A stretch of DNA of 9,251 nt from Zetaproteobacteria bacterium (GCA_021545625.1 JAJRVH010000202.1:1-9251); one strand, 5' to 3'. Shown: positions 1 through 7,429, numbered from the stretch's first letter. Translations and numbers: made by a program. Notes: a model not told the origin generated them from the sequence alone.

Positions 1-804
1 CTGGTCGGCGTCGGCGGATACGCCAGCATTTCCGGCGTGCTGGCCGCCCTCAGCGCGCGCGTGCCGGTCGTCCTCTACGAACAGAATGCGATGCCCGGAC
101 TCGTCCATCGCAAACTGGCCCGCTTCTGCAACCGGATCATGCTCGGCTTTGCCGCCGCCCGCGAAAGGCTGCCGGCCAGCGCACCCGCTGTCGTAACCGG
201 CAATATCGTGCGCCAGGCCATTGACGGTGTTCGCTGGCAACCCCATCAGCCGCCGCGCCTGCTGGTCATGGGCGGTTCGCAGGGAGCCCGCATTCTCAAC
301 CAGAGCGTACCCGAAGCCTGTTCGCTGCTGGCCGAGAGGGGACTTCGCTTCAGTGTCACGCACCTGGCCGGCAACGATGCCGAAGCACGGCGCCAGATCG
401 GGCAGATCTACCAGAAGGCGGGCATCGACGCCTCTGTCCTGGCCTTCTGCGACGACATGGCCGCCTTCTACGCCAGCGGCGACCTGCTGCTCGCCCGCTC
501 CGGCGCGATGACCGTCAGCGAAGCGGGCGTCTGCGGCATGCCGGCCCTGTTTGTGCCTCTGCCTCATGCTGCGGACGACCATCAGCGCTACAATGCGCTG
601 GCCCAGGGTGGCGGTGCACGCCTGCTCGAACAGAAGCGCATCTCCGTTTCCAGCCTTGCCGGTGAAATCGAATCCCTGCTGTTCGACGTGGAACGACTGC
701 GCGACATGAGCCGGGCCGCCAGGGCACAGGCGCCGCTCGATGCGGAACAAAAACAGCTCGATGTGCTGCGCCCCTACCTGTTCCCCGAAGGTGATGCGAA
801 ATGA
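1..804 (+). CDS. murG: MurG, undecaprenyldiphospho-muramoylpentapeptide beta-N-acetylglucosaminyltransferase (3' part)
   Basis: MurG adds GlcNAc from UDP-GlcNAc to lipid I, giving lipid II on the inner face of the cytoplasmic membrane. The frame is open from base 1, so the 5' end lies outside the window. The visible 267 residues begin in the second glycine-rich loop of the N-terminal domain (GVGGYAS, fragment residues 3-9). The EQN motif (27-29) follows, then the start of the C-terminal Rossmann domain with GGSQGARILN (91-100), the UDP-GlcNAc site RSGAMTVSE (166-174) and a downstream DDHQRYNA stretch (192-199). By comparison with E. coli MurG roughly 95-100 N-terminal residues are missing, including the first glycine-rich loop. 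An apparent GTG start at 37 is an internal codon, because conserved MurG sequence lies upstream of it. The stop TGA (802-804) overlaps the murC ATG. Identity is very secure. Confidence 0.97.
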   Translation: MVGVGGYASISGVLAALSARVPVVLYEQNAMPGLVHRKLARFCNRIMLGFAAARERLPASAPAVVTGNIVRQAIDGVRWQPHQPPRLLVMGGSQGARILNQSVPEACSLLAERGLRFSVTHLAGNDAEARRQIGQIYQKAGIDASVLAFCDDMAAFYASGDLLLARSGAMTVSEAGVCGMPALFVPLPHAADDHQRYNALAQGGGARLLEQKRISVSSLAGEIESLLFDVERLRDMSRAARAQAPLDAEQKQLDVLRPYLFPEGDAK

Positions 805-2174
805 AATCGCGCATCCAGCATATCCACCTGATCGGCATCGGCGGCATCGGCATGAGCGGCATCGCGGAACTGCTGCATAACCAGGGCTTCTCGGTTCAGG
901 GCAGCGATGCCGCCCAAAGCGCCAACGTACGGCGCCTGCAGGACCTGGGCATTCCGGTATTTATCGGCCACCGGCCGGAGCACCTCGGCCGGGCGCAGGT
1001 GGTGGTGGTCTCGTCGGCCATCACCCCGGACAACCCCGAGATCGTGGCCGCCCGGCAGCGAGGCATTCCGGTCATCCCCCGCGCCGACATGCTCGCCGAA
1101 CTGATGCGCATGAAGCAGGGTATCGCCATTGCCGGCAGCCACGGCAAAACCACGATGACCTCGCTGATCGCCCACGGCATGGAAGCGGCGGGACTCGATC
1201 CGACCTATATCATCGGCGGCCGCCTGATCGCCAGCGGCAGCAATGCCCGCCTGGGCGGCAGCCCGTGGCTGGTGGCCGAGGCGGACGAATCCGACGGTTC
1301 GTTCCTGCGCCTGTCGCCAACCATCGCCGTAGTCAGCAACATCGATCCGGAACATCTGGATCACTACGGCGATTTCGAGTCGCTGCTGGCCGCATTCCGT
1401 CAGTTCGTCAATATGGTGCCGTTCTACGGCCGGGTCGTGCTGCATCATGAACACCCGCATGTCGCCGCGCTGCGCGAGGATCTGCACAAGCCGCTGACCA
1501 CGTACGGCTCCAGCCCGCAGGCGGATCTGCATCTGACAACCGTCCGGGCCAATCCCGACGGTCAGCGTTTTACGGTCAGCAGCCTGAAACAGGGCGATCT
1601 CGGCGAATTCCGCATCGCCATGCCCGGCCGTCACAATGCCGAGAACGCGCTGGCCGCCATCGCGGTGCTGATGGATCTGGGCATCGATATCGAAACGGTC
1701 CGCGCCTCGCTGGCCTCGTTCGAGGGCATCCAGCGGCGCTTTCAGCGCAGCCGTATCCGGCAGGGTATTCTGGTCGACGATTACGCCCACCATCCGAAAG
1801 AGATCGCAGCCACGCTGGCCGCCGCGCGCGAATGCTGGCCGGACGAAACCATCCGGGTCATTTTCCAGCCACACCGCTATACGCGTACGCGCGATCTGAT
1901 GGAGGAATTTCTCGGTGCCTTTGACCGGGCCAACGAGGTCTGGCTGCTGCCGGTATATTCGGCCGGCGAGCCGCCGATCGATGGCATCGACAGCGAACAT
2001 CTGGCCGCCGCGATGAGCGCCCGCGGTCACAAGTCTGTCGCGCTGATGGATGACCTGCATGAGGCCCGGGATCTGGCAAACCGTGCATTGCAGAAGCCGG
2101 GCATCGTCATCCTGATGGGCGCCGGTTCCATCGGCGGGCTGGCCTCGCGCATGCGCGAGGAGGCCGGCCTATGA
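801..2174 (+). CDS. murC: MurC, UDP-N-acetylmuramate--L-alanine ligase
   Basis: MurC is the cytoplasmic ATP-dependent ligase that adds L-Ala to UDP-MurNAc, the first amino acid of the peptidoglycan stem peptide. The 457-residue protein has the Mur ligase three-domain order. The N-terminal UDP-binding loop is GIGGIGMSG (12-20). The ATP P-loop GSHGKTTM spans 112-119. The central-domain EADESDGSF follows at 160-168, then HNAENALAA near 288-296, and the C-terminal DDYAHHPKEI (336-345) and HRYTRT (358-363). These are MurC-type signatures rather than MurD, MurE or MurF. The length is normal for the family. The ATG at 801 overlaps the murG stop, with a purine-rich GAAGGTGA at 787-794 as ribosome binding site. 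The gene ends in an ATGA overlap with murB, so translational coupling on both sides is likely. Large antisense frames over this gene are GC-driven shadows. Confidence 0.98.
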   Translation: MKSRIQHIHLIGIGGIGMSGIAELLHNQGFSVQGSDAAQSANVRRLQDLGIPVFIGHRPEHLGRAQVVVVSSAITPDNPEIVAARQRGIPVIPRADMLAELMRMKQGIAIAGSHGKTTMTSLIAHGMEAAGLDPTYIIGGRLIASGSNARLGGSPWLVAEADESDGSFLRLSPTIAVVSNIDPEHLDHYGDFESLLAAFRQFVNMVPFYGRVVLHHEHPHVAALREDLHKPLTTYGSSPQADLHLTTVRANPDGQRFTVSSLKQGDLGEFRIAMPGRHNAENALAAIAVLMDLGIDIETVRASLASFEGIQRRFQRSRIRQGILVDDYAHHPKEIAATLAAARECWPDETIRVIFQPHRYTRTRDLMEEFLGAFDRANEVWLLPVYSAGEPPIDGIDSEHLAAAMSARGHKSVALMDDLHEARDLANRALQKPGIVILMGAGSIGGLASRMREEAGL

Positions 2175-3106
2175 ACATGATGCAGCCGGGACGCACCACC
2201 GACACCTGGGCCGCCAGCCTCAGCGAGTTCGGACGCTTCAGCGAGCAGGAGCCGATGGCCCGTCATACGACCCTTGGCACCGGAGGGCCGGCCCGCTGGT
2301 TCTTCCGGCCGGCCGGTCGCAGCGCCCTTGTCAGGGCCATGCAGTCGATCCCGTCGCATATCCGTATCCTGCCGCTGGGACGGGGCAGCAATATGCTGAT
2401 CCCCGACAGCGGCTTCGATGGTCTGGTCATGGATCTGAGCGATCTGAACGAGATGCGTATCGATGGCTGCCAGGCACATGCCGAAGCCGGCGTGCGCATG
2501 AGCAGCATTGCCAGGCAATGCGCAGAGCGCGGACTGACCGGACTGGAATTCATGGCCACCGTGCCGGGCGATCTCGGCGGCGGCATCGCGATGAATGCCG
2601 GAGCCTTCTCCCAGCAGGTTTCCGACACGCTGCAACAGGTCGAACTTCTGCTGCGCAACGGCGATGTCGTGGAAATGCCCGCCTCCGGGCTGCAGATGGG
2701 ATACCGGCACACCAGCCTGCCGGAGGGCAGCCTCGTGCTTGCCGCCCGCTTCGAACTGGCGCCGGACATGCCGGATGCCATCCGGGAGCGCATGCGCTCG
2801 ATGCGCAGCCGCCGCTCATCGACACAGCCCCTGAGCCAGCCCAATTGCGGTTCCGTTTTCAAGAATCCGCCCGGCGACCATGCCGCCCGGCTGATCGAGG
2901 CATCCGGCCTCAAGGGCACCCGCATCGGTGATGCGCAAATCTCCGAGCGGCACGCCAACTTCATCGTCAACCTCGGCGGCGCCTCCAGCGCCGACGTGCT
3001 GGCCCTGATCGAACGCGCCCGCATCGTGGTCAAGAAAAAGTCCGGCATCCTGCTGGAGCCGGAAGTTCGCATCATCGCGGAACATCCCGTGGAGGAAAGC
3101 GCATGA
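2171..3106 (+). CDS. murB: MurB, UDP-N-acetylenolpyruvoylglucosamine reductase
   Basis: MurB is the FAD flavoenzyme that uses NADPH to reduce UDP-GlcNAc-enolpyruvate to UDP-MurNAc, the substrate later used by MurC. The 311-residue protein shows TLGTGGPA (34-41) and GRGSNMLI (70-77) in the FAD-binding region. PGDLGGGIAMNAGAF (132-146) is followed by CGSVFKNP (226-233), carrying the expected catalytic Ser228, and by LEPEVR (295-300), whose second Glu (298) matches the catalytic Glu325 of E. coli MurB. The short length and GSVFKNP form resemble the type II MurB group rather than the longer E. coli enzyme; this subtype call is inferred from length and motif. The ATG at 2171 lies inside the murC stop and has GAGGAGG at 2157-2163, seven bases upstream. 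ATGs at codons 3 and 4 are possible alternatives. Its place between murC and ddl differs from E. coli. Confidence 0.97.
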   Translation: MNMMQPGRTTDTWAASLSEFGRFSEQEPMARHTTLGTGGPARWFFRPAGRSALVRAMQSIPSHIRILPLGRGSNMLIPDSGFDGLVMDLSDLNEMRIDGCQAHAEAGVRMSSIARQCAERGLTGLEFMATVPGDLGGGIAMNAGAFSQQVSDTLQQVELLLRNGDVVEMPASGLQMGYRHTSLPEGSLVLAARFELAPDMPDAIRERMRSMRSRRSSTQPLSQPNCGSVFKNPPGDHAARLIEASGLKGTRIGDAQISERHANFIVNLGGASSADVLALIERARIVVKKKSGILLEPEVRIIAEHPVEESA

Positions 3107-4020
3107 GCGTCATCCAACCGGACGATTTCGGCCGCGTCGGCGTACTGATGGGCGGCATATCCGGCGAACGGGAAATTTCGCTGAAATCGGGACGCGCCGT
3201 ACTGACGGCCCTGATCGCTTCCGGCGTCGATGCCGTCGGCATCGACCTGACCGATGACTGGCCCGCGGCCATTCGCAACGCCGGCATCCGCACGGCCTTT
3301 ATCGCCCTGCACGGCTCGCTGGGCGAGGACGGCTGCGTACAGGGGCTGCTCGAAATCATGCGCATTCCCTATACGGGTTCCGGCGTCACCGCCTCGGCGC
3401 TGTGCATGGACAAGCAGCTGTGCAAGCAGGTGCTCGAACATGCCGGGCTGACAACGGCCACATCGGTACCGCTGACCGTTGACGGCCCGATCCGCTACCC
3501 GGTCATCATCAAGCCCGTCGCCGAAGGCTCGAGCATCGGCCTGCACCATGTCGCGTCCGGGGATGAATGGCAGGCGCTGGATATCCGGGATCCGGACCGG
3601 TGGATGGCCGAAATACCGGTTCGGGGCGTGGAGGTGAACGTCTCCGTGCTGGCGGGCACTGCACTGCCCGTCGTCGAGGTCGTGCCACGCTCGGGCGTCT
3701 ATGACTTCGATTCCAAATACACGGCCGGCGCCACCGAATACTTCTGTCCTGCCCGCCTGCCCGCCGAGACCCTGCGCCTCTGCATGGAACAGGCCGTCAG
3801 GGCCGTGCAGGCCTGCAAATGCTGCGGCGCGCCGAGGGTCGACATGATCGTTCCGGACGGCGGCGAACCGGTCATCCTCGAAATCAATACCATCCCCGGC
3901 ATGACGGAGACCAGCCTGTTGCCGAAAGCCGCCGCCCGGGCCGGCATCGATTTCGAAACGCTGTGCCTGCGCATCCTGAGCGAGGCGCGGCTGGAATATC
4001 CGCAGGAGACGACAATATGA
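3103..4020 (+). CDS. ddl: D-alanine--D-alanine ligase
   Basis: Ddl joins two D-Ala molecules using ATP in the cytoplasm; the dipeptide is then added to the stem peptide by MurF. The 305-residue ATP-grasp enzyme has the N-terminal GGISGEREISL (17-27) with Glu22 at the position of catalytic Glu15 in E. coli DdlB. HGSLGEDG (70-77) follows, then the serine loop EGSSIG (141-146), YDFDSKY (200-206) with the substrate-binding tyrosine, PRVDMIV (244-250) and the metal-binding EINTIPGMTETSLLP (260-274). Length matches DdlB (about 306 residues). The ATG at 3103 overlaps the murB stop and has GGAGG at 3091-3095, seven bases away. The stop overlaps the ftsQ ATG. The context, directly before ftsQ, matches ddlB of other proteobacteria. 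All key residues are present, so it should be active. Confidence 0.97.
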   Translation: MSVIQPDDFGRVGVLMGGISGEREISLKSGRAVLTALIASGVDAVGIDLTDDWPAAIRNAGIRTAFIALHGSLGEDGCVQGLLEIMRIPYTGSGVTASALCMDKQLCKQVLEHAGLTTATSVPLTVDGPIRYPVIIKPVAEGSSIGLHHVASGDEWQALDIRDPDRWMAEIPVRGVEVNVSVLAGTALPVVEVVPRSGVYDFDSKYTAGATEYFCPARLPAETLRLCMEQAVRAVQACKCCGAPRVDMIVPDGGEPVILEINTIPGMTETSLLPKAAARAGIDFETLCLRILSEARLEYPQETTI

Positions 4021-4772
4021 GCCGCCCTAACCAGCGCCGTATCGGCGAGGAAACACGGCGCCTGCGCCGCCGGCATGCCTGGCGGCTGATCCGCCCCGTG
4101 CTGACGGCCGGCGGCGTGCTGGTATCGCTGGGAGCCACCCTGTGGGGGCTGAACGGCGCCCTGTCGGTCAGTCACTGGCAAATCGACGGCAATACGGATC
4201 TGAAGGCCCGGATCGAGCAGCAGCTACAGCAGATGAATCACCGGGATTATCTGCATACCCGGCCGGCTCGGCTGCGCGAACAATGGCTGGCCGCCATTCC
4301 GGATCTGGCCGATGTCCGCATCAGCCGCCGGCTTCCCGATGCGCTGCAGGTCACGGCCGTGGCCCGCACGCCGGTGGCTCTGTGGCAGGACGAAGCCGGA
4401 CATATCCATCTGGTGGATGGAAAAGGCCATGCCTATCGCCCGATCGCCGCCGGTGAATCGCCGGACCTGCCGATGCTGCGCATCCGGAAAAACCAGCTTT
4501 CCCAGGCGCGACTGCTTCTCGAGGCGCTGGCCGCGCAACGCATCCGCGACCTGCAGGCGCTCAGCGAGATCCGCAGCAGCAATCAGGCCTGGCTGGTCTA
4601 TTTCAGCAGGGGGGAGCGCTGGATGATTCCGCACCGCCGGGAAGCGCGCGTGCTGCAAAAACTGGCAGACCTGCTCTCCCGACCACGCTGGCGATCGCGC
4701 GTCTGGCGCGTGGATGCACGCATGACATCACGCTGGTTCCTGAGACCAGCCAAGCATGAGGGGGTGATATAA
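4017..4772 (+). CDS. ftsQ: FtsQ, divisome membrane protein
   Basis: FtsQ is a bitopic inner-membrane protein that links FtsB/FtsL and other late division proteins at the septum. The 251-residue product has a very basic cytoplasmic N-terminus (residues 1-26, arginine-rich), one membrane segment (about 27-49) and a periplasmic POTRA domain beginning at VSHWQIDGN (51-59). A FtsQ/DivIB-type region follows (ISRRLPDALQV, 102-112; RTPVALWQD, 117-125; LVDGKGHAY, 132-140). The frame is open much further upstream, to 3819, but that extension runs inside the conserved end of ddl. I therefore place the start at the ATG at 4017, which overlaps the ddl stop and has AGGAG at 4004-4008. The stop TAA (4770-4772) shares its last base with the ftsA ATG. 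FtsQ is poorly conserved in sequence, so the call rests on topology, POTRA features and position before ftsA. Confidence 0.94.
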   Translation: MSRPNQRRIGEETRRLRRRHAWRLIRPVLTAGGVLVSLGATLWGLNGALSVSHWQIDGNTDLKARIEQQLQQMNHRDYLHTRPARLREQWLAAIPDLADVRISRRLPDALQVTAVARTPVALWQDEAGHIHLVDGKGHAYRPIAAGESPDLPMLRIRKNQLSQARLLLEALAAQRIRDLQALSEIRSSNQAWLVYFSRGERWMIPHRREARVLQKLADLLSRPRWRSRVWRVDARMTSRWFLRPAKHEGVI

Positions 4773-4773
4773 T
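4765..4773 (+). promoter_or_regulatory. Consensus extended -10 element at the ftsA start
   Basis: The bases TGATATAAT match the extended -10 consensus TGnTATAAT at every specified position. I see no good -35 hexamer 16-18 bases upstream, which extended -10 promoters can do without. Transcription would begin near 4780, inside the first codons of ftsA, so the transcript would serve ftsZ rather than ftsA. Part of the match is forced by the TAATG stop/start junction, so chance is a real alternative. Confidence 0.25.
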
Positions 4774-6007
4774 GCCCAAACACGATCAGGTTCTGGTGGG
4801 ACTGGATATCGGCACCAGCAAGATTGCATGTGTCGTGGCCGAAGCCTCGCCGGACGGCAAGCTCGATGTCATCGGTATCGGCACCCACCCCTCGCGCGGC
4901 CTGCGCAAGGGCGTGGTGGTCAATATCGAGTCCACGGTCGAATCGATTCGCCTGGCGGTCGAGGAAGCCGAACTCATGGCCGGCGTCGATATCCAGTCGG
5001 TATTCACCGGTATCGCAGGCGGCCATATCCGCGGCTACAACAGCCACGGCGTGGTCGCGTCCAAGGGCAGCGAAATCACGCGCGAGGACGTGGATCGCGT
5101 CATCGACGCGGCGAAGGCCATGAATATTCCGGCCGATCAGCAGATCCTGCATATCCTGCCGCAGGAATATATTATCGATAATCAGGATGGTATCCGAGAG
5201 CCGATCGGCATGAGCGGCGTGCGCCTGGAAGCCAAGGTGCACATCGTCACCGGCGCGGTGTCCTCGGCACAGAATATCATCAAGTGCTGCAACCGCTGCG
5301 ATCTGGATGTTTCGGACATGGTGCTGGAACAGGTCGCGTCCAGCGAGGCAGTGCTGATGCAGGACGAAAAGGATATCGGCGTGGTGCTGGTTGATATCGG
5401 CGGCGGCACGACCGATATCGCCGTCTTCCTCGACGGCGCCATCCGCCATACCGCGGTCATTCCGATCGGCGGCGACCATCTGACCAATGATCTGGTCATC
5501 GGCCTGCGCACATCGGCGCGCGAGGCCGACCAGCTCAAACGCAAATACGGCGCCTGCATGGTTTCGCTGGTGCCGCCCGAGGACCAGATCGAGATTCCCA
5601 GCGTCGGCGGCCGCGATCCGCGCCCCATGCCGCGTCAGGTCATGGCACAGATCCTCGAACCGCGCGTTGAGGAGCTGTTCGAGATGATCAAGAACGAGCT
5701 GCAACGCTCCGGCTATCAAGAACTGGTCGCCGCCGGCCTCGTGCTGACCGGCGGAAGCTCGCTGCTCGAAGGCATGATCGAACTGGCCGAGGAAATCTTC
5801 GACATGCCGGTCCGGCTCGGACGCCCGCACGGCGTCGGCGGTCTCGTCGACGTGGTGTCGAGCCCGATGTACGCCACCGGCGTCGGCCTGATCCTGTACG
5901 GACAGCGCTACCGCCAGAGCGGCGGCGGCACGATCAAGGCCAGCGATCACAATATTCTCGCACGCGTATGGAAACACATGCGAAGTTGGTTCGGAGACAC
6001 GGGCTGA
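4772..6007 (+). CDS. ftsA: FtsA, actin-like membrane anchor of the Z ring
   Basis: FtsA is an actin-fold ATP-binding protein that tethers FtsZ filaments to the inner membrane and recruits later division proteins. The 411-residue product has phosphate-1 loop DIGTSK (12-17), the FtsA-specific 1C region with SRGLRKGVVVN (41-51) and a YNSHGVVASKG stretch (89-99). The phosphate-2 loop DIGGGTTD (208-215) and LTGGSS (335-340) follow. The C-terminal ILARVWKHMRSWFG (395-408) is an amphipathic, basic and aromatic helix, the expected membrane-targeting sequence. Length is close to the usual 420. The ATG at 4772 overlaps the ftsQ stop by one base and follows the purine-rich GAGGGGG at 4758-4764, seven bases away, supporting coupled translation. 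ftsZ follows after 66 bases, the first true gap in the cluster. Confidence 0.98.
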   Translation: MPKHDQVLVGLDIGTSKIACVVAEASPDGKLDVIGIGTHPSRGLRKGVVVNIESTVESIRLAVEEAELMAGVDIQSVFTGIAGGHIRGYNSHGVVASKGSEITREDVDRVIDAAKAMNIPADQQILHILPQEYIIDNQDGIREPIGMSGVRLEAKVHIVTGAVSSAQNIIKCCNRCDLDVSDMVLEQVASSEAVLMQDEKDIGVVLVDIGGGTTDIAVFLDGAIRHTAVIPIGGDHLTNDLVIGLRTSAREADQLKRKYGACMVSLVPPEDQIEIPSVGGRDPRPMPRQVMAQILEPRVEELFEMIKNELQRSGYQELVAAGLVLTGGSSLLEGMIELAEEIFDMPVRLGRPHGVGGLVDVVSSPMYATGVGLILYGQRYRQSGGGTIKASDHNILARVWKHMRSWFGDTG

Positions 6008-6073
6008 GCAACCACCACAACACTGCGAAGACACAAAAAACTACAAAAACACAGGGACACACAGGAGGCAGAC
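6008..6073 (+). promoter_or_regulatory. T-poor, AC-rich ftsZ leader with strong ribosome binding site
   Basis: This 66-base spacer between ftsA and ftsZ contains only two T residues and is dominated by ACA-type runs, quite unlike the surrounding GC-rich coding DNA. It ends with a full AGGAGG (6063-6068), five bases before the ftsZ ATG. A transcript of this composition should have little secondary structure, so the ribosome site would be open. I infer that it supports high FtsZ translation without coupling to ftsA. No promoter hexamers are visible within it. Confidence 0.6.
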
Positions 6074-7264
6074 ATGGCAACTTTATATACTTTCGAGGAC
6101 ACTTCGGCACAGGCGGCAAAGATCAAGGTAATCGGCGTCGGCGGCGGCGGCGGCAACGCCCTGAACAACATGATCGACCAGAAACTGCGCGGCGTTGAAT
6201 TCATCGTCGCCAATACCGACGCACAGGCCATCGAACGCAATCAGGCCGATACCAAGCTGCAACTCGGCGCAGATATTACCCGAGGCCTGGGAGCGGGCGC
6301 CGATCCGCAGATCGGACGCGAAGCGGCCGAGGCCGAACGTGAACATCTGCGCGAATTTCTGGCCGACACCGACATGGTATTCATCACCGCCGGCATGGGC
6401 GGCGGCACCGGCACCGGCGCGGCACCGGTCATCGCCGAAGCGGCGCGCGAGATGGGCGTGCTGACCGTGGCCGTCGTGACCAAGCCGTTCGCATTCGAAG
6501 GCAAGCGTCGCATGCGCCAGGCCGAGGCAGGCATCGCCGAACTACGCAAATACGTCGACACGCTGATCACCATTCCGAACCAGAAGCTGATCGGCGCCGT
6601 GGGCAAGAACACCAGCATGCTGGAAGCCTTCCGCAAGGCCGATGATGTGCTGTTGCAGGCCGTGCGCGGCATTGCCGAACTGATCACCCATACCGGCTAT
6701 ATGAATGTCGACTTCGCCGATGTGAAGGCCGTGATGAGTGAAACATCCGGCGTGGCGATGATGGGCTCCGGCATGGCCAGCGGCGAAAGCCGGGCCATGG
6801 AAGCAGCCGAGCGCGCCATCTCGTCGCCCCTGCTCGAGGATATCGATATCCACGGAGCCCAGGGCATCCTGGTCAATGTCACCGGCAACGAGGACATGAC
6901 CCTGGCCGAATACGACGAAGCGGTATCGATCATCCACAATATGGCCGACGAGGATGCCAATATCATCTGCGGCATGGTCTACGACAAGGATGCGGGCGAT
7001 GAAATCCGCGTTACGGTTGTAGCCACCGGACTATCCGGTGAAGCGCCTGCCGTACGTCTTGCCGGCGGCGACAGCGAAACGCCGGAATTCAAAATGCCCC
7101 GTATCCCGAATGTTCCGCTGGGCGCCGTCCCGTCGCAGAAAACCGCAACCCCCGCGCATGCGGCTGGTCAGAGCCAGCAGGCCCAGCCGCAGCTGTTCGG
7201 CAATAATGAGTTCAACGAGGACGAATATTCCGTGCCGACCTTTTTGCGCAGACAGGCGGATTAA
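6074..7264 (+). CDS. ftsZ: FtsZ, tubulin-like division GTPase
   Basis: FtsZ polymerises with GTP into the Z ring at the future division site. The 396-residue protein has the N-terminal GVGGGGGNALNNM (21-33), the tubulin signature GGGTGTG (109-115 region) and TKPFAFEGKRR (136-146). The T7 synergy loop NVDFADVKAV (211-220) carries Asp213 and Asp216, matching the residues that complete the GTPase site of the neighbouring subunit. After the globular domain (to about 320) comes a variable Ala/Gln/Pro-rich linker of about 60 residues. The conserved C-terminal peptide EDEYSVPTFLRRQAD (382-396) is the docking site for FtsA and ZipA-type partners. The ATG at 6074 is fixed by AGGAGG at 6063-6068. The first codons are AT-rich compared with the rest of the gene, as often seen in highly translated genes. 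Complete and typical. Confidence 0.99.
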   Translation: MATLYTFEDTSAQAAKIKVIGVGGGGGNALNNMIDQKLRGVEFIVANTDAQAIERNQADTKLQLGADITRGLGAGADPQIGREAAEAEREHLREFLADTDMVFITAGMGGGTGTGAAPVIAEAAREMGVLTVAVVTKPFAFEGKRRMRQAEAGIAELRKYVDTLITIPNQKLIGAVGKNTSMLEAFRKADDVLLQAVRGIAELITHTGYMNVDFADVKAVMSETSGVAMMGSGMASGESRAMEAAERAISSPLLEDIDIHGAQGILVNVTGNEDMTLAEYDEAVSIIHNMADEDANIICGMVYDKDAGDEIRVTVVATGLSGEAPAVRLAGGDSETPEFKMPRIPNVPLGAVPSQKTATPAHAAGQSQQAQPQLFGNNEFNEDEYSVPTFLRRQAD

Positions 7265-7272
7265 AAAAAGGA

Positions 7273-7321
7273 ATGCATTGCCTGGCTGAAAACTAGAATG
7301 TTTATCGGACAGGCAATGCAT
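7273..7321. repeat. Perfect 12-bp inverted repeat between ftsZ and lpxC
   Basis: ATGCATTGCCTG (7273-7284) and CAGGCAATGCAT (7310-7321) are exact reverse complements separated by 25 bases, inside which AAAC (7290-7293) and GTTT (7300-7303) can form a small inner stem. Nine bases after the ftsZ stop, this is the strongest hairpin in the plus-strand spacers. Read on the plus strand no T-run follows. Read on the minus strand it is followed by TCC and seven Ts (7269-7263), the shape of a Rho-independent terminator for antisense transcription. It may instead stabilise the ftsZ mRNA 3' end or be a protein-binding site. Confidence 0.7.
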
Positions 7322-7422
7322 GGCAGCATCGGCCGCCCGCTATATCAAGGTGGAACATCTCTTGTGGGCCATGTCACAGCTTCGGTCTCAGGAGGGGCCA
7401 GTCTTGGGCGCGGCAATATACA

Positions 7423-7429
7423 AAGGAGG
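7423..7429 (+). promoter_or_regulatory. lpxC ribosome binding site
   Basis: AAGGAGG is a full Shine-Dalgarno sequence. It decides the lpxC start: an ATG at 7431 lies only one base after it and is in another frame, while the ATG at 7435 is at a normal five-base spacing and opens the LpxC frame. The rest of the 170-base spacer (7265-7434) holds the inverted repeat. It shows no convincing sigma70 promoter, although a TAGAAT (7294-7299) sits in the repeat loop without a matching -35. Confidence 0.85.

Noticed and set aside
774..2060. 428-codon open frame on the minus strand opposite murC
   Set aside because: It lies wholly across a certain gene, has low-complexity Asp/Ala/Gly/His content typical of antisense frames in GC-rich DNA, and matches no family I know.
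2263..3549. 428-codon open frame on the minus strand across murB and ddl
   Set aside because: Same reason; it crosses two well-supported genes. The equal length to the frame opposite murC is coincidence.
3819..4016. N-terminal extension of ftsQ
   Set aside because: The frame is open but runs inside the conserved end of ddl, and its product looks like frame-shifted ddl. The ATG at 4017 has a ribosome site and gives a normal FtsQ.
5168..5175. TATATT/TATTAT as a -10 for an internal ftsZ promoter in ftsA
   Set aside because: No -35-like hexamer at 15-18 bases and no extended TG; explained by the codons for EYIID.
4598..6034. 478-codon open frame on the minus strand opposite ftsA
   Set aside because: Antisense to conserved ftsA codons; no recognisable domain and a composition typical of shadow frames.
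6020..6062. AC-rich spacer as a CRISPR or microsatellite array
   Set aside because: The units vary in length and sequence, and there are no regular repeats and spacers.
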